In this document: positions 30,454 to 41,334 of the stretch, piece after piece | Layout: each line of letters starts with the position of its first letter | Position numbering within the stretch: the stretch's first letter is position 1 | Notes under the pieces: generated by a model | Told to the model about the DNA's origin: nothing | The model's database searches: none | The model's input: only the letters and a program-made list of their open reading frames with translations | Assembly (NCBI GenBank): GCA_039621445.1 | Contig: CP154956.1 | Span: forward strand, 53,120,806-53,184,805 | Direction: 5' to 3' | DNA: 64,000 nucleotides | Source: Euglena gracilis | Lineage: Eukaryota > Euglenida > Euglenophyceae > Euglenales | Position numbers and translations under genes: made by a program

Positions 30454-31700
30454 CACAGCCCATCTGCTTCCTTGGTTCCTCATTTCAAAAGAGGAAACCC
30501 CAGGGGAAACAAAATGGAGGTCTATTTCAGATTGCAGGGAAATAAATGCATTCTTCCAGGAAAAAAAGTTCACCCTGGATCACATACAGGGCATCTACCC
30601 TCTGTGCCTTCGATAAGGCTTTAAGGTGTCGTGCAGGGGAACATGAAAGTAGGCATCTTTTAAATCGATTTTTGTCCGCCAGTGACCCTTTTGGGGAAGG
30701 GTGGGGGACCAGGTCTGGGAGTATCAGGCAGCCCCCTTTGGGCTAAACATCATGCCCCAGGTTTTTCAGGGCCTAATGGGTGCATTCGAAAAAAGATGGC
30801 ATCAAAGGGGAATTCAGGTGTATGTCTGTCTAGACGACATCCTCAAAACAGCCACCAGCCCAGCCACCTTATCAAAACATCTCAGACTGGTAGTGGAGGA
30901 TTTAATGGCCAGTGGGTTCAAAGTCAATCTCAAGAAAAGTCTGCTGCAGCCAAACCAATTGGTTCCCCATTTCGGGTTTCTCATCAACTTTCAGGATGGA
31001 AAGTTGCAACTCTCCCCTCAAAAGACAAAAGGGGTCAGAAAAGAACTAGGAAAGTTCATTACAAAAAACATCATGTTAAAAAGGCAGGTGGCTGCCATTT
31101 TAGGAAAAATCAGGGCAAATCCGCTGGCCCTGCCCTTTTTAAGGGCCTTCACCAGAATGCTCTCCATTTTTCTGGTAGAGTATTCCCAGGACCCTTGGAG
31201 GTCATCTCACTCCATATCCCGGGACATAAAAGAGGAACTAAAAAATAGAAAAGAATTAGTGGCAAATTGGTCAGGGGGACCATCTGTGCTAAAACACACA
31301 AAAATCTTGCACTCAGACAGCAGAACTCTGGGCTGGGGGGGGGGGTGGACCCAACATGAGGCCAGTTCATCCAGGAGTGCTGGAGGGGAAAACAATCCCT
31401 CCACATAAATGTAAAAGAACTCGCGGCTGACACAAACACAGTCAGATCCCTGGCAAAAGCAAACGACAGAGTTTGCCTGTGTGTAGACAATCAGTTTATC
31501 TTTTTTTACTTAAGCAAAGGGGAGGGGGAAGAAAAAACACTTCAACAAAATTTTACAGCCATTCTTCCACTGGCTGATAAGAAACAATGTCATCCTGGAG
31601 GTGAAATGGGTTCCCTCCAGCCAATGCCTAGCAGACCCCCTCAGCAGGTGGGGACAAGACAGGGGGGATTACTCCTGGACAAAAGATTATTTCAACATCT
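30454..31700 (+). pseudogene. Element B reverse transcriptase-RNase H, broken
   Basis: SDCREINAFFQEKKFTLDHI and QAAPFGLNIMPQVFQGLM are RT motifs. The catalytic box reads VCLDDILKT (CLDD in place of YLDD) near 30823-30850 in the frame 30701-31408. The region between about 30600 and 30700 has stops and lost sequence where DLKDAYFHI should be. RNase H begins LHSDSRTLGWGGG and shifts frame in the G run near 31340; NVKELAADTN and VCVDNQF follow in another frame. The 235-codon RT segment is also present, almost unchanged, at 48438-49145. Confidence 0.68.
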
Positions 31701-31734
31701 GGTAAAAAAATTTCAGCCTTTTTTTCATCAGCCA

Positions 31735-32117
31735 GCAGAGAGATTTTTTTGCCTCCCCAGGAAACAATAAGCTAGCAGATTTTGTGTCCAGGTGACCTCA
31801 TTGTCAGGCCAAGGCAACAGATGCCCTGTGTCCACTGGTCCATCATTCAAAAACTCCTGGCCAGGCTGCAGGTTTTTACCAAAGCAAGAGTTTTGATTGT
31901 GGTCCCTTTTTGGGCTTCAGCACCATGGTGGCCCCTATTAATAAAGCTGAAGGCCCCACACAGACGATGTGTCAAGGTGAACCCTTACCCAGGAATGTTC
32001 CAGAACTGTTGGGGAGAAAAAATGCCACCCCCCAGGTGGCCCCTCCTCTGCCTGATCTGCTCAGGTCAATTTTACAGGGGAGAAAAATTCAATCTGCATC
32101 CATTGACAATTTTATAA
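31735..32117 (+). pseudogene. Element B adenine-methyltransferase-like remnant, NPPW motif deleted
   Basis: FFASPGNNKLADFVSR starts the domain and VLIVVPFWASAPWWPLLIKL continues it. The DNA between the CCACTGG and TGGTCCATCATTC equivalents has lost about 33 bp compared with element A, which removes the catalytic NPPW motif. The domain is therefore inactive. It overlaps the recombinase start at 31925. Confidence 0.6.
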
Positions 32118-33297
32118 GGGGAAATCCCAGAGTGAAAAGATATCAGAGTGGCTTTACGCATCTCTGGAACATTCTCCAAAAGGGGGGGTCCCCCCACCAA
32201 GCATCATCTGACGAAATTGCAGATGCTGTGGTACAATTGTTCAGAGTTTCCCCTGCACAGGCCAGAAATGCCTATTCAGGTGTATTACTTTTGCTAGGGG
32301 TTGTGGAAAAATTGAGGTTTCACCCCCTGCTGACACCATATAAAAAAGCGTGGAATAACAATGTCCAAAAAAAATATGGTGCTTTCTGGGATCCATGGCC
32401 CCTGCTGAGGCATCTGGCAGCAGTTCCGTTTTATGCACTGAGGAACAACCTGTCACAGTTACGTTTACAACTCATTATTGTGTGTCGCCTTTTAATGTTG
32501 CTCCGATCTTCAGATTTATCAGGAATGAAACGCTGTGAAAGTTTACTTGGCTCAACTCTTTATGTAAAAAATCGGAGAAAGGGTCAAAAATGACAAAATG
32601 GGAGAGAATGGTTTCTTTGCCAGAAATCCCCCAAATCTCTCCTTTTCACCTTCTAAAGGAGTATGTGGACCTCACAAGGGACCATTGCCCCCCCAGGGGG
32701 GCCTGTGTTTTTGACCCTCCAACCCCCCTTCAGGAGCATCAAGGCAGACAACATTGCATCTTTAACAAAAAATGCCTTAGAAGAATTTGGGTTTGATTCC
32801 CGTAATTTGGGGCCCCCACTACACCACGGTGGGCAGGAGTCAACAAGATGAAAAAATTGGGTTTGAGCTCAGAGTTGGTTTGTGAAATTGGTCAGTGGAA
32901 AAGTGTGGAAGCCTTTTGCTCACACTATCAAAGGTTGGGTGCTGGGAAAACTTGGAGCCTTAAGATTTTTTTTTGGCGGAGCACCCCCCCCCCACCCCAA
33001 GGGGGTGCACAGTCGACCTCACTTGTGGAAGTGCGGAGCCTGAGGTGTCTCACACTCCCCCGAGGCAGACCGAGAGGGCCGAGGGCGAAGCACAAAAACG
33101 AAGTGAGCCCACCCTACCCTCCCAGAAAAGAAAACGATCGTCGGGGGGGGGGGGGCTCTAGGAAGGGGTCTCCCCCAAGGAATCGTCCGCGCCGGAGCGA
33201 GGAGGCAGACAACTCCAGCAAAATCGCAGCACTAAAGGAGAAAGGCCTAACCTGCCCAAAAACATTCACATTCAAACAGCCGGCAAACAAGGCATGA
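31925..33297 (+). pseudogene. Element B tyrosine recombinase, disrupted
   Basis: ATG 31925 (MVAPINKAEG) is open to TGA at 32591, including LLMLLRSSDLSGMKR with the first catalytic Arg. Past the stop, KWERMVSLPEI continues in the next frame and GGPVFLTLQPPFRSI in the third. The H-x-x-R box is damaged by a one-base change in reading (TTPRWAG where HSTRGAG is expected). GQWKSVEAFCSHYQRLGAG carries the Tyr. The tail after the ICR again has a basic cluster (PSQKRKRSS). Multiple lesions make it inactive. Confidence 0.68.
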
Positions 33298-33304
33298 CCT
33301 CACT
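33015..33304. repeat. Element B ICR and right inverted terminal repeat
   Basis: 33015-33107 is complementary to B's outer ends: CACTTGTGGAAGTGCGGAGC against the 6019-6050 side and ACTCCCCCGAGGCAGACC against 33330-33366. 33205-33304 is the right ITR, matching the left ITR halves at 6044-6096 and 28818-28865. Confidence 0.75.
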
Positions 33305-33695
33305 TGGTGTTTGTGCTTAGCCCTCGGTGTCCCTTCCTTTCCTCTCGGTCTGCCTCGGGGGAGTGCAGAGCCCGAGGTGTCCCTCGGGCTCCGCGCTTTG
33401 CCGACACCTCGGGCACCGCACTTTGCCATTGTGAGGCCATGCCTTGTTCGCCGGCGCCGGCGGTGTTGTGTGATTGTTTGTTGTGCTGGTTTAGACGTCT
33501 CACCTTAGTGCCTGTCTTCGCCGGAGTTGGCTTATTCCTAATCTTGCCCTTCGACGCGGAAGAAGACAGAAACTCTTGAAGAACGGAGTTGGAAGAGTGC
33601 AAGGCAATACAGTATCGATATGCAGCACCTGTAGATCCTGAAGAATATCAACTTCAAGAAGGTATTTCAATTTTGACATTGGGAACCAATGCAGA

Positions 33696-34556
33696 ATGTG
33701 GAGAACAAATTTGAATTATCAAGTCGACAACCTGGACAAAGTTCAGAACAAGAAACGCCTGCTGGAGGACTTGGAGATGTGGTTTCAACGTGGAAAACCG
33801 TGGCCATCACTCCCCCCACCACACATCTCAACAGATAATTTTCAGCAGCAGACAACCACACACAGTGAAGGCCATGGACCCTGGCGGACAGTGGGCAAAA
33901 AAGCACAGACGACAACGGAAGACATTGGGTATCCGGGGTAAAGACCCATTACATTTCAAATTGGGGTACAAGAAACCTTCAAGATTGGCAGGAAAAGCCG
34001 AGAGAGCAAAATCCCCACCCCAGATAGCAAATTCCCCTAACCTATCAAGGTGGAATAAGGGACAAGGGGACCAGTAAAACATTGGGAAGCCCGGGGATGG
34101 CCCAGTCTGGAGCAGAATGCCCACAGGAAGGGGCAAAAAAAGTCTGTACCAGCCATCCTTTTCAAACTAAGCCCACAACCCCATTCCAGGGGGGAAGGGG
34201 GAGGCCCAGCAGCAGGGCACCCCCAGGTTTCAATTTGGGCATGGCAAGAAGCCAGAACTTACAGCCCCGGCCATAGAGGCCAGAACAAATGGGGCTTGGG
34301 CCAAGGAAGCCAATCCGAGGGCTATGGCAGCCATACAAGGGGTGGACCTCCAGAGGCCACCCAGATGCTAAAGGGCAGCCCCACTGGGTTTGTATTAAAC
34401 AAATTCCCAGCCCCAGGAGGAACAGGGGGAAGGGGAAGGACCCCCAGAAGTATTTATTCATCAATCTTCAATCCCCCAGAGAAATCAAGAAGGAGGGACC
34501 CACAGAGTCCCCCCTATGGTATGGATACCAACACCATCATCATAAAGGAGGCCTGA
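33696..34556 (+). pseudogene. Element C ORF1 (GHGPW class), fragmented
   Basis: MWRTNLNYQVDNLDKVQ... to stop at 33941 contains EGHGPWRTVGKK, the motif shared with A and F. Gly/Pro-rich fragments in other frames up to about 34550 correspond to the repetitive tail. In the duplicate copy the Trp codon at 33792-33794 is TGA (51526-51528). Confidence 0.5.
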
Positions 34557-34949
34557 TAGGCAAAACAGGGGCAGTAAGCCCTATGGTATGCATTCCACAT
34601 CAAAATCCTCAAGAGAGAGAGAGAGTGAGAAGATTAGAGAGTGCATGCACACCCCCCAGGAAAATTTTCCTTTTCCAAGGGCTCTAGCCCTAGCGGCCAT
34701 AAGGGTGCAATGTCCAACGCCTCCAACCCTGCCCCCCAAATTCATCCCATTCAAGAATTAAATTCCACGGAGGAGAAATGGGGAGACACCCCACTTCATC
34801 AAAGACTACAAAAAAGCCTAAAATGGTAGGAAAAAAACATGCCCCCCAGCAACATGTCAACTCATCAGGGGGGCATTCAACCCCCCTGGGTTCATCACCC
34901 AAAATTATACACCCGCCCAAAACCAGAGCAGATTTGGACCTAAACATGC

Positions 34950-36240
34950 AAAAAAAGTCCTGCACGACTACAAAAAGTCTGGATCCGTAAAGAGGGTGCG
35001 GGATTCGAATACCCAGCATTTAATCCCCTGGTTTCTGATTTTAAAACCAGAGGGGGGACAGACAAAATGGAGGATATTGGAGGAGACTGCAGGGTACTAA
35101 ATCAACAGTTCCAAGCAAAACCTTTCACGTTGGATCACATTCCACATATTTTTCCAATGCTGGAAAAATACAACCGGGCAGCCAAAATCGACTTGAAAAA
35201 TGCCTATTTTCACATCCCATCAAGCCAGACCCTAAGGCCATTTCTAAGGCATCAGGTAGGGTGGCAAACATGGGAGTTTCAAATACGATGCTTTGGGCTA
35301 AACGTGATGCCCAAAATTTTCATGTCATTAATGAAAACATTCGAAAAGCTGTGGAGAAAAAGGGGGATCCAGGTTTTTTTTCACCTGGACAACATTTTTC
35401 TTGTGGCCCCAACACAAAACATTTACAAAATCACCTGAACACAGTGGCCAAGGGATTTAACCAGCTCAGGTTTCAAAATAAATGTCAAAACAATCCACCC
35501 TTCAGCCCACCCAAATGGTTAATCATCTGGGATTTCAACTACACTTCCTAGAGGGAAAAATGAAGGTCCCCCCCCCAGAAGATCGAAACCATAAAAAAAT
35601 GAACTGGGAAAAAATGTGAAAAAACATTTCATGTCAAAACGGTAATTGGCTGCAATGTTGGGCCAAGTAAGGTGCAATCTTATGGCCCTGCCCTTTCTAA
35701 GGGCGTTTACAGATGCCCTGGCAATTTATTTAGTTACAAACTCTGCAGCCCCCTGGGATTCAAAACATCCAATTTCCCAGGAAATCAAGGCCCGGATAAG
35801 GGAAACAAAAAATTACAGGACACCTGGGGGGGGGGCAGGCCCTTCCCACAAAATGCAACAAGAGAGTTGCACCCATGCCTGGGGAGGGGGATGGACATTC
35901 GAACTGTAATAATCGTGCAAGAATTTTGGAGCGAAAACTCCATTCTAAAAATCAAATGTAGCAAGTTAAGTGCTGCGATAAGCACAGTAAAAAGTCTCAG
36001 CAAGCCAGAAGAATCCGCGTCCCTTTCAGTGGACAATCAATACTTAACAGAAGGGAGGGTCAAGAAAGACCCGTTCAACACAATGCTAAAACCGTTTTTC
36101 AACTGCTGCATGGAGAAAATTTCAATCTCCAAGTAAACTGGGTCCCCTCAAAAAAAATGCCTGGCAGACCACATAAGCAGATGGGAAACGGACAGGGGGG
36201 ACTACTCACTGGATCTCAAACTTTTTCACTGGCTAAAACA
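34950..36240 (+). pseudogene. Element C reverse transcriptase-RNase H, decayed
   Basis: The frame 35067-35438 carries CRVLNQQFQAKPFTLDHI, KIDLKNAYFHIP and FGLNVMPKIFMSLM. The catalytic box is FFHLDNIFLV, so the YLDD aspartates are not preserved. Further RT and RNase H fragments (LGQVRCNLMALPFLRAF, SLSVDNQYLTEG) follow in shifting frames. Inactive. Confidence 0.65.
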
Positions 36241-36289
36241 GCAATTCCAAGATTGAAAAAAATGGAAAAAGTCCTTTTTTTGCCTCCCC

Positions 36290-37080
36290 AAGCAACAGAA
36301 AACCGCCACAAATTTGTGACCAGGTGGCTTCACTTGGACGCCACGCCAGTTGACGCTTCACAATGTCCACTGGACAACAAGTTGGTTCTTTATGCAAACC
36401 CCCCCACTGGTCAGCGATTCAAAATTTTCTCCCCATATTAAAAATCTCTCCAAAGGCCAAAGTTTTGATGGTCACCCCCTACTGGGATTCAGCCACATGG
36501 TGGCCCCAGTTAATAAAAATGAGAGTTCCAGGGACCCCCTGCCTAAAAAATCACCCCCTACAGGGGTATGTTCACCAACTGCAGGGGAAAAAAGCCACCC
36601 CCGGGTGGCCCCTCCTTTGCATGGTTTGCTCAGACAAATTTTGTATACAGTGCTATGCTTTTGATCCCTGGTTTGGTGGCCTATGGTTTAATACCTTATT
36701 GGCACCTTACAAAAGGGATTGGAACCAAAATCTGGAAAATATGGTGCTTATTGGGATCCCCTACCAATCGTCCCGGGGCTGGTAAGGCAGCCTGTGCCCA
36801 CTGATATGTGTACATTGCGCACACAGCTCATTTTTTGTTCACGCATCCTCTGTTTGTATCGTCATGTTCATCCGATTTTGCACAAGTCAAAAGAACCACA
36901 AATGTGTTGGGGGAGGGGCGCCATACATTCATATCAAACGCAAAGGGCAAAAATTCCACAAGTGGGAAACAGTTGTCTGAAATCGCCAATGCACCACAAA
37001 TCAGTCCCTTTCACTTAATTATGGCTTATGTGGCCGCAACCTGGTTTAACGTAAAGTCTGGGGGTCCCGTTCTGATTTAA
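36290..37080 (+). pseudogene. Element C methyltransferase and recombinase N-terminal remnants
   Basis: LYANPPT (for NPPW) and AKVLMVTPYWDSATWWPQ mark the methyltransferase; a C-run frameshift separates them. Recombinase text continues as AHTAHFLFTHPLFVSS and GRHTFISNAKGKNSTSG but stops at 37080, where unrelated minus-strand coding DNA begins. The H-x-x-R and Tyr boxes are missing. Confidence 0.6.
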
Positions 37081-37084
37081 TTAA

Positions 37085-37350
37085 CACCCCCCTATACACC
37101 CATAAGTACCGTGCACGATGTCGAGCACCTTGTCGTTCAGGAGTTCAATGTACTTGTTGAGAGTGCTCAGTATGCACACGTTCTGGACCACCGCCGTCCT
37201 GTCGCGCAGTGAATGAGACACCTTCTCCACCATGTCCATCGGCGTATCAATGTCCACATGCATGCGCTCGGGAAAAGCGATGCTGCTCTCCTTGCCATCG
37301 CCGATGTCCAGCAGCCGTATGAATTTCGGGCCGGGGCCTTTGAAAATGGA
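37085..37350 (-). pseudogene. Captured fragment resembling a Pif1/Helitron-type helicase
   Basis: On the minus strand about 85 codons are open and read FIRLLDIGDGKESSIAFP, then VDIDTPMDMVEKV, then a core ending ILSTLNKYIELLNDKVLDI. The order 'IGDG...hydrophobic-P...; ILT-x-x-N-x-x-V-x-x-x-N-x-x-hydrophobic-LD' is the pattern of the C-terminal part of Pif1-like and Helitron helicases. It interrupts the recombinase of element C and ends in a stop at the DIRS boundary. It has no ATPase (Walker) motifs, so it is only a fragment. Origin (Helitron, host gene or virus) cannot be told. Present again at 54819-55084. Confidence 0.5.
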
Positions 37351-37505
37351 AGTTGAATTAAAGGGTCATCCACTTTGTCAGTGGAGGCTTAAGAGGTGGG
37401 CACCCACATTTTGTCCAGAATCACCCATAAATGCGTAAAGGCACTTTGGTACCTTTTCAAACTGGGGAAATCAGGAACTATTTAACGGTTGAATTTTGTT
37501 TACCG

Positions 37506-37835
37506 GGCCTCACAATGACAAAGTGCGGAACCCGAGGTGTCTCATAGTCCTTCGAGGAAAACCGACAAGGGAGGAAGGGACAACGAGGGCGGAGCACAAA
37601 GACATTGTGAGCCGACTCCCCCAATGAAAAAATTTGTCTTCAAACGCCGTCGGTCAGAAAGTGGGGGCCAGGGCGGGGAGAGGAGGGGGAACCCCAGGGG
37701 AAGAAAAAGCACCATGGTCGCCACTTCGGAGACAATGCAGCCAACTCCGCGAGGCGGCAGTAAGGAGAGACGCCTAACCCAGCACAAATCACAATCACAC
37801 AACGCCGCCCGCAAGCGAGGCATGGCTTCACAATG
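37506..37835. repeat. Element C ICR and right inverted terminal repeat
   Basis: 37506-37611 is complementary to C's two outer ends, including CAATGACAAAGTGCGGAACC and TCCTTCGAGGAAAACCGAC. 37739-37835 is the right ITR, reverse complement of 33431-33534. The frame through the ICR encodes DKGGRDNEGGAQRHCEPT followed by a basic cluster (KKFVFKRRRS), like the recombinase tails of A, B and E. Confidence 0.75.
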
Positions 37836-37897
37836 TCTTTGTGCTCCGCCCTCAGTGTCCCTTCCTCCCTCCGTCGGTTTTCCTCGAGGGAGTACGA

Positions 37898-38004
37898 ATT
37901 GTGAGGCCTCGCCGCTGGCTGGCGGTTTGCCGTGAGTTTTTTGGCGCGCTGGGTTAAGAATCCTCGTTTAGTGACTTTTATCGCCGGAGTTGGCTGATTC
38001 CTAA
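37898..38004 (+). repeat. Element D left inverted terminal repeat
   Basis: ATTGTGAGGCCTCGCCGC... to CGCCGGAGTTGGCTGATTCC, a diverged member of the A/C/F ITR family. It resumes D's left terminus after the C insertion. Confidence 0.7.
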
Positions 38005-38159
38005 AGTGCCCTTCCGCACCCAGAAGAAAGGAGAAGAGTTGCCGAACAAGGAAGAACCGAGAAAAGAGGTCAATATCAATTGAATATCCAGAAGATCACG
38101 AACTAGACGAGTATCAATTTCAAAGTCGACTATCAAAACAAAATCTCCACTGCAGTGAG

Positions 38160-38624
38160 CCAAGAAGTGGATAAAACACTGGACGGACCGTGGTTGTCAC
38201 TGGGGGGGGGGGAGTTTGGCTTGCAAATTTTGGGGTGGTGTGTGGGGGGAAGAACGGCCACGGTCTGCCGCGTGTTGACCGCATTTGCAAGGTCTCCAGA
38301 TGCTGCGGACACTGCTCCAGGACGTCTGAGGGCGTGCATATAAATCCTTGGACCACTGTTGCCAGAAGGCCAAGAAGACAGAAGTCAGCCCCAGCCCTTG
38401 GTTGGCAAGGAACGGGCCATGGGGGCCCAAAATGCTTCACAATTGGAGAACCAAAGCTTACACATCAAGGACATCTCCCCCAAAGGCGCCCAGTCGCCTC
38501 TACACAAATTGGCCAAAGGATGGGAGGACGGAATCAACGCCAAGGAGGTCAACACTACAGGGGCCATGGCGGGCAGTTTTACAAGCTAAAATCCCCTCAT
38601 GAAGGGGCGGAAAAGGTCTGCTAA
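38160..38624 (+). pseudogene. Element D ORF1 (GHGPW class), decayed
   Basis: The homologous text WTTVARRPRRQKSAPAL (about 38350-38400) and GRNQRQGGQHYRGHGG identify it, but the N-terminal part reads through in other frames with stops. Further Lys/Arg/Pro-rich fragments extend to about 39300. Second copy at about 55894-56358. Confidence 0.45.
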
Positions 38625-39479
38625 ACCCCTCCAATTCATCTTGCACAACAGCCCCTCTCAAGGGTAAAAGGGGGGCCACAGCGGCCCCCCCAGATTTACA
38701 GTAGGGTTGGAGGCCAAGAAGAACTTAAGGCCCGGAAGACCAAACAGATGGACGATGGAAATTTTTTATACATGGGGACCTTGGAGGCCGGCAGAGAGGA
38801 CCAACAGTGGCCAAGAAGAAGGTAAGGAAGCTGCTGGAGAAATATCCGCATGGACCAACAGACGCCCTCCGCAAAAAAAGGAGGGAAATGGAACCACAGT
38901 GGCCCTTTCGATGACCCAGCCCCAGGAGAAAAAAAGACCCACAGTGGCCCTTTTGGAGGGAGGTGAAGGAAACCCTCCAACATTTATGTCCCAATCCCCA
39001 ATTATTCAGTGAAGTGGTGGGCCCACAGAGGTCCCCCCCTATGGTAAGTCAACCAACCACATCAAAATGGAGACGACCAGATAGGCTAAACAGGGGCATT
39101 AAGCTCTATGGTATGTCCTCCAACGACAAGATCCTCCAGAGGGCGAGCAGAGAGGGAGATAGTTCCTGCACATCTCCCCAGCAAAAAAATTTCCAAGGTC
39201 CCAAGCCATAGGGGACCTGGAGTGCAATGTCCAACACCCCCAGCCCAGCCCCCCCAATTCATCTTACAAGAAAATAAATTCCATGGGGATAATGTAGGGT
39301 TGCAAAAAGCTTGAAGTGGTGGACAAAAAATGTCCCCAACAACATGGAAACTCAACATGGAAGGCATTCAAGCCCCCTGGGTCAGCCCACCAAAATTGTT
39401 CACCCACCCAAAGCCCAGAGCAAATTTGAACCTACCCCAAGCAGAAAAAAAACTGCAGGATTACAAAAAATCTGGATCC

Positions 39480-41060
39480 GTAAAGAGCGTGATGGATTCT
39501 AACACCCAGTACCTGATCCCCTGGTTTCTGATTTCAAAACCAGAGGGGGGGGCAGGCAAAACGGAGATTAATAAGCGATTGCATGGAATTGAATCAAAGG
39601 TTCCAACTGAAACATTTCAAGCTGGATCACATCCAGCACATTTTTTCAGGGTTGGAAATAGGCCACTGGGCAGAAAAAGAAAACCTAAAGGATGCTTACT
39701 TCCATATCCCAGTGAGTCAGGCCCTAAGGTCACTTCTAAGACATCAGCTGGGGGACAGACTTGGGAATTCCAGGCAGGATGTTTTGGCCTAAATGTAATG
39801 ACCCAAATTTTCATGTCAGTAATGAAAACATTCAAAAAGCTGTGGAGGAAAAAGGGAATCCAGGTATTTTTTTACCTGGACCACATTTTACCGGTGGCCC
39901 CAACCAACACAAAACCTCTTACAAAATCACCTGTACACAGTAGTCAGGGATTTAATCAAACCAGGTTTCAAAATGAACGTAAAAGGACGACACTGCAGCC
40001 CACCCAAAACGTAAATCCCCTTTGTATTTCAACTAAACTTCCAAGAGGGAAAATTTTTGTTGCCTCCAGAAAATAAAAATAGTAAAAACTGAGCTGGGAA
40101 AAACTACATGTGAATAAGGTAATTGGCTGCCATTTTGGGCCAAATCAGATGCAATCTAATGGAACTGCACTTTGTAAGTGTCTTTACGGATGCCCTGGCA
40201 ATTTTTTAGTGGAAAATTCTACGGCCCTGGACTTAAAACCCCCCATTTCCCAACTAATAAAGGACAAATCAAGAGAATAAAAAATTCTGCTGGACACCTG
40301 CGGGGCAGACCCTTCCCCCCAAATGCAACCAGGGAGTTGTACTCAGACAGCAGAACACGTGTCTGGGGGGGGATGGACATTAGAACAGGCAAAACTGTGT
40401 AGGAAATCTGGAGGGAAAACTCCATATTGCCCAAAAATGTCAAAGGATTAATTGCAGCAATAAGCATAGTACAAAGCCTCAGCCATCCAGGAGACACTGT
40501 TGAAAGTCTGAGGTCCCCTTACCACGGACCTGACTTCTGGAGCCCCTTCCTTTACTTGACATCCCTCTCACCGAAATCTCTTTCCCAAAATCCCACTTCC
40601 AGCAGCAATGACCAAACTTGAAATAAGCTTGCGCCGCAGACAACACCAAACAAATCCAATATCAGGAAAGTGATCCCAGACAACAGAGTGAACAGTGTAT
40701 GTTGACAGCCACCTACAGACAGCACCATCATTTTTGCTGTGAATTAGGGTCTGCCTGTTTGAATTAGGCTTCAGCGTGTGATTTCATGGTGACTATAAAA
40801 ATGCACCTGGACCACTCACACTGTGTCCCCGTCAGTGGGCAATCAAGTAACTTCCTATTACTTAACAAAAGTGGGGCAGAAAAAGCACGTTCAATTACGT
40901 GCCGAGACCTTTTCTTCAAATTGTGTATGGTACACAACATAGACCTGCAAGTGAAGTGGGTCCCTTAAAAGGAATGCCCAGCAGACCCCTTATGCAGGTG
41001 GGAAATGGACAGTGGGGATTATTTCCTGGACCCCCAACCTTTTCAACGGCTGAGGCAGCA
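39480..41060 (+). pseudogene. Element D reverse transcriptase-RNase H, decayed and interrupted
   Basis: Fragments in order: NTQYLIPWFLISKPEGG, ELNQRFQLKHFKLDHIQHIF, LKDAYFHIPVSQALRS, QDVLA/FGLNVMTQIFMSVM and FFYLDHILPVAP, where the catalytic YLDD reads YLDH. RNase H pieces follow (LYSDSRTRVWGG, then after an insertion SVGNQV). Frameshifts separate almost every motif. Inactive. Confidence 0.62.
40501..40824. mobile_element. 324-bp insertion in element D's RNase H with 7-bp direct repeat
   Basis: RNase H text of D (AGGAGACACTGT | GTCCCCGTCAGTGGGCAATC) is interrupted by 324 bp whose ends carry the direct repeat ACACTGT (40494-40500 and 40818-40824). No terminal inverted repeats and no coding sequence are evident. 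The repeat suggests a target duplication of an unidentified short transposon. Also in the duplicate, near 58235-58558. Confidence 0.5.
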
Positions 41061-41089
41061 GTTCAAAAGTTACGTAAGCTTAAAAAAGA

Positions 41090-41334
41090 CCTTTTTGCTA
41101 CAACAGGCAACAAAAAAACTGCCACAATTTGTGGCCAGGTGGCCCCACAAGCCACAGCAGTGGATGCCTTACAACGACCCATAGACAACATGGGGGATCT
41201 TTTTGCTAACCCCCCTGGTCTTTAATTCAAACAATCTCCCGCAGATTAACAAAGTTTCTACAGGCCAAAGTTCTGATGGTCACCCCCTACTGGGATTCAG
41301 CCACATGGTTGCCTCGGTTTAAGAAAAAAATGAG
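41090..41334 (+). pseudogene. Element D methyltransferase remnant
   Basis: LFATTGNKKTATICGQ, MGDLFANPPGL and AKVLMVTPYWDSATW survive in different frames. The NPP motif is present but the following Trp is lost. The domain is cut at 41335 by foreign sequence. Confidence 0.55.

Larger units (their letters stand above)
6017..33369 (+). mobile_element. Element B: DIRS-like element, interrupted by element A
   Basis: The left terminus and half of the left ITR lie at 6017-6096; the other half resumes at 28818. Joined, they reproduce the reverse complement of B's right ITR (33205-33304) continuously across the break (GTGAATTTTTTTGGGTAG then GTTAGGCC), which shows A inserted into B. Removing A leaves about 4.6 kb. 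B encodes an E-type ORF1 (28877-29762), RT-RNase H, an adenine-methyltransferase remnant and a tyrosine recombinase, all disrupted. GA at both edges (6017-6018, 33368-33369) is probably the recombination core. The 3' part from 30454 is present a second time from 48191. Confidence 0.75.
5465..33381 (-). mobile_element. Remnant R: minus-strand DIRS-like solo terminus, interrupted by a hAT MITE and by element B
   Basis: On the minus strand R reads as a left terminus (33381-33370, continuing at 6016), a 24-bp ITR stub, a 13-bp loop, the opposite ITR stub, then the right terminus ending at 5465 (TCGTACTCCCTC on the plus strand). No coding sequence remains, so it is a deletion product like the solo remnant at 4785. 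Two insertions split it. The hAT-like MITE (5512-5914) duplicated CACCGAGG inside the right terminus, and element B (6017-33369) entered the left terminus between GTGCGGA and GCCCGAGG, a string intact in other elements' termini. Confidence 0.65.
33403..37897 (+). mobile_element. Element C: DIRS-like element inserted in D's left terminus
   Basis: Starts GACACCTCGGGCACCGC and ends CTCGAGGGAGTACGA. Left ITR 33431-33534, ICR 37506-37611, right ITR 37739-37835. The flanks CCTCGGGCTCCGCGCTTTGCC (left) and ATTGTGAGGCCTCGCC (right) join into one normal DIRS left terminus, that of D. Length 4,495 bp. Genes are strongly decayed and the recombinase 3' half is replaced by a helicase-like fragment. A second copy lies at 51137-55631. 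Confidence 0.78.
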
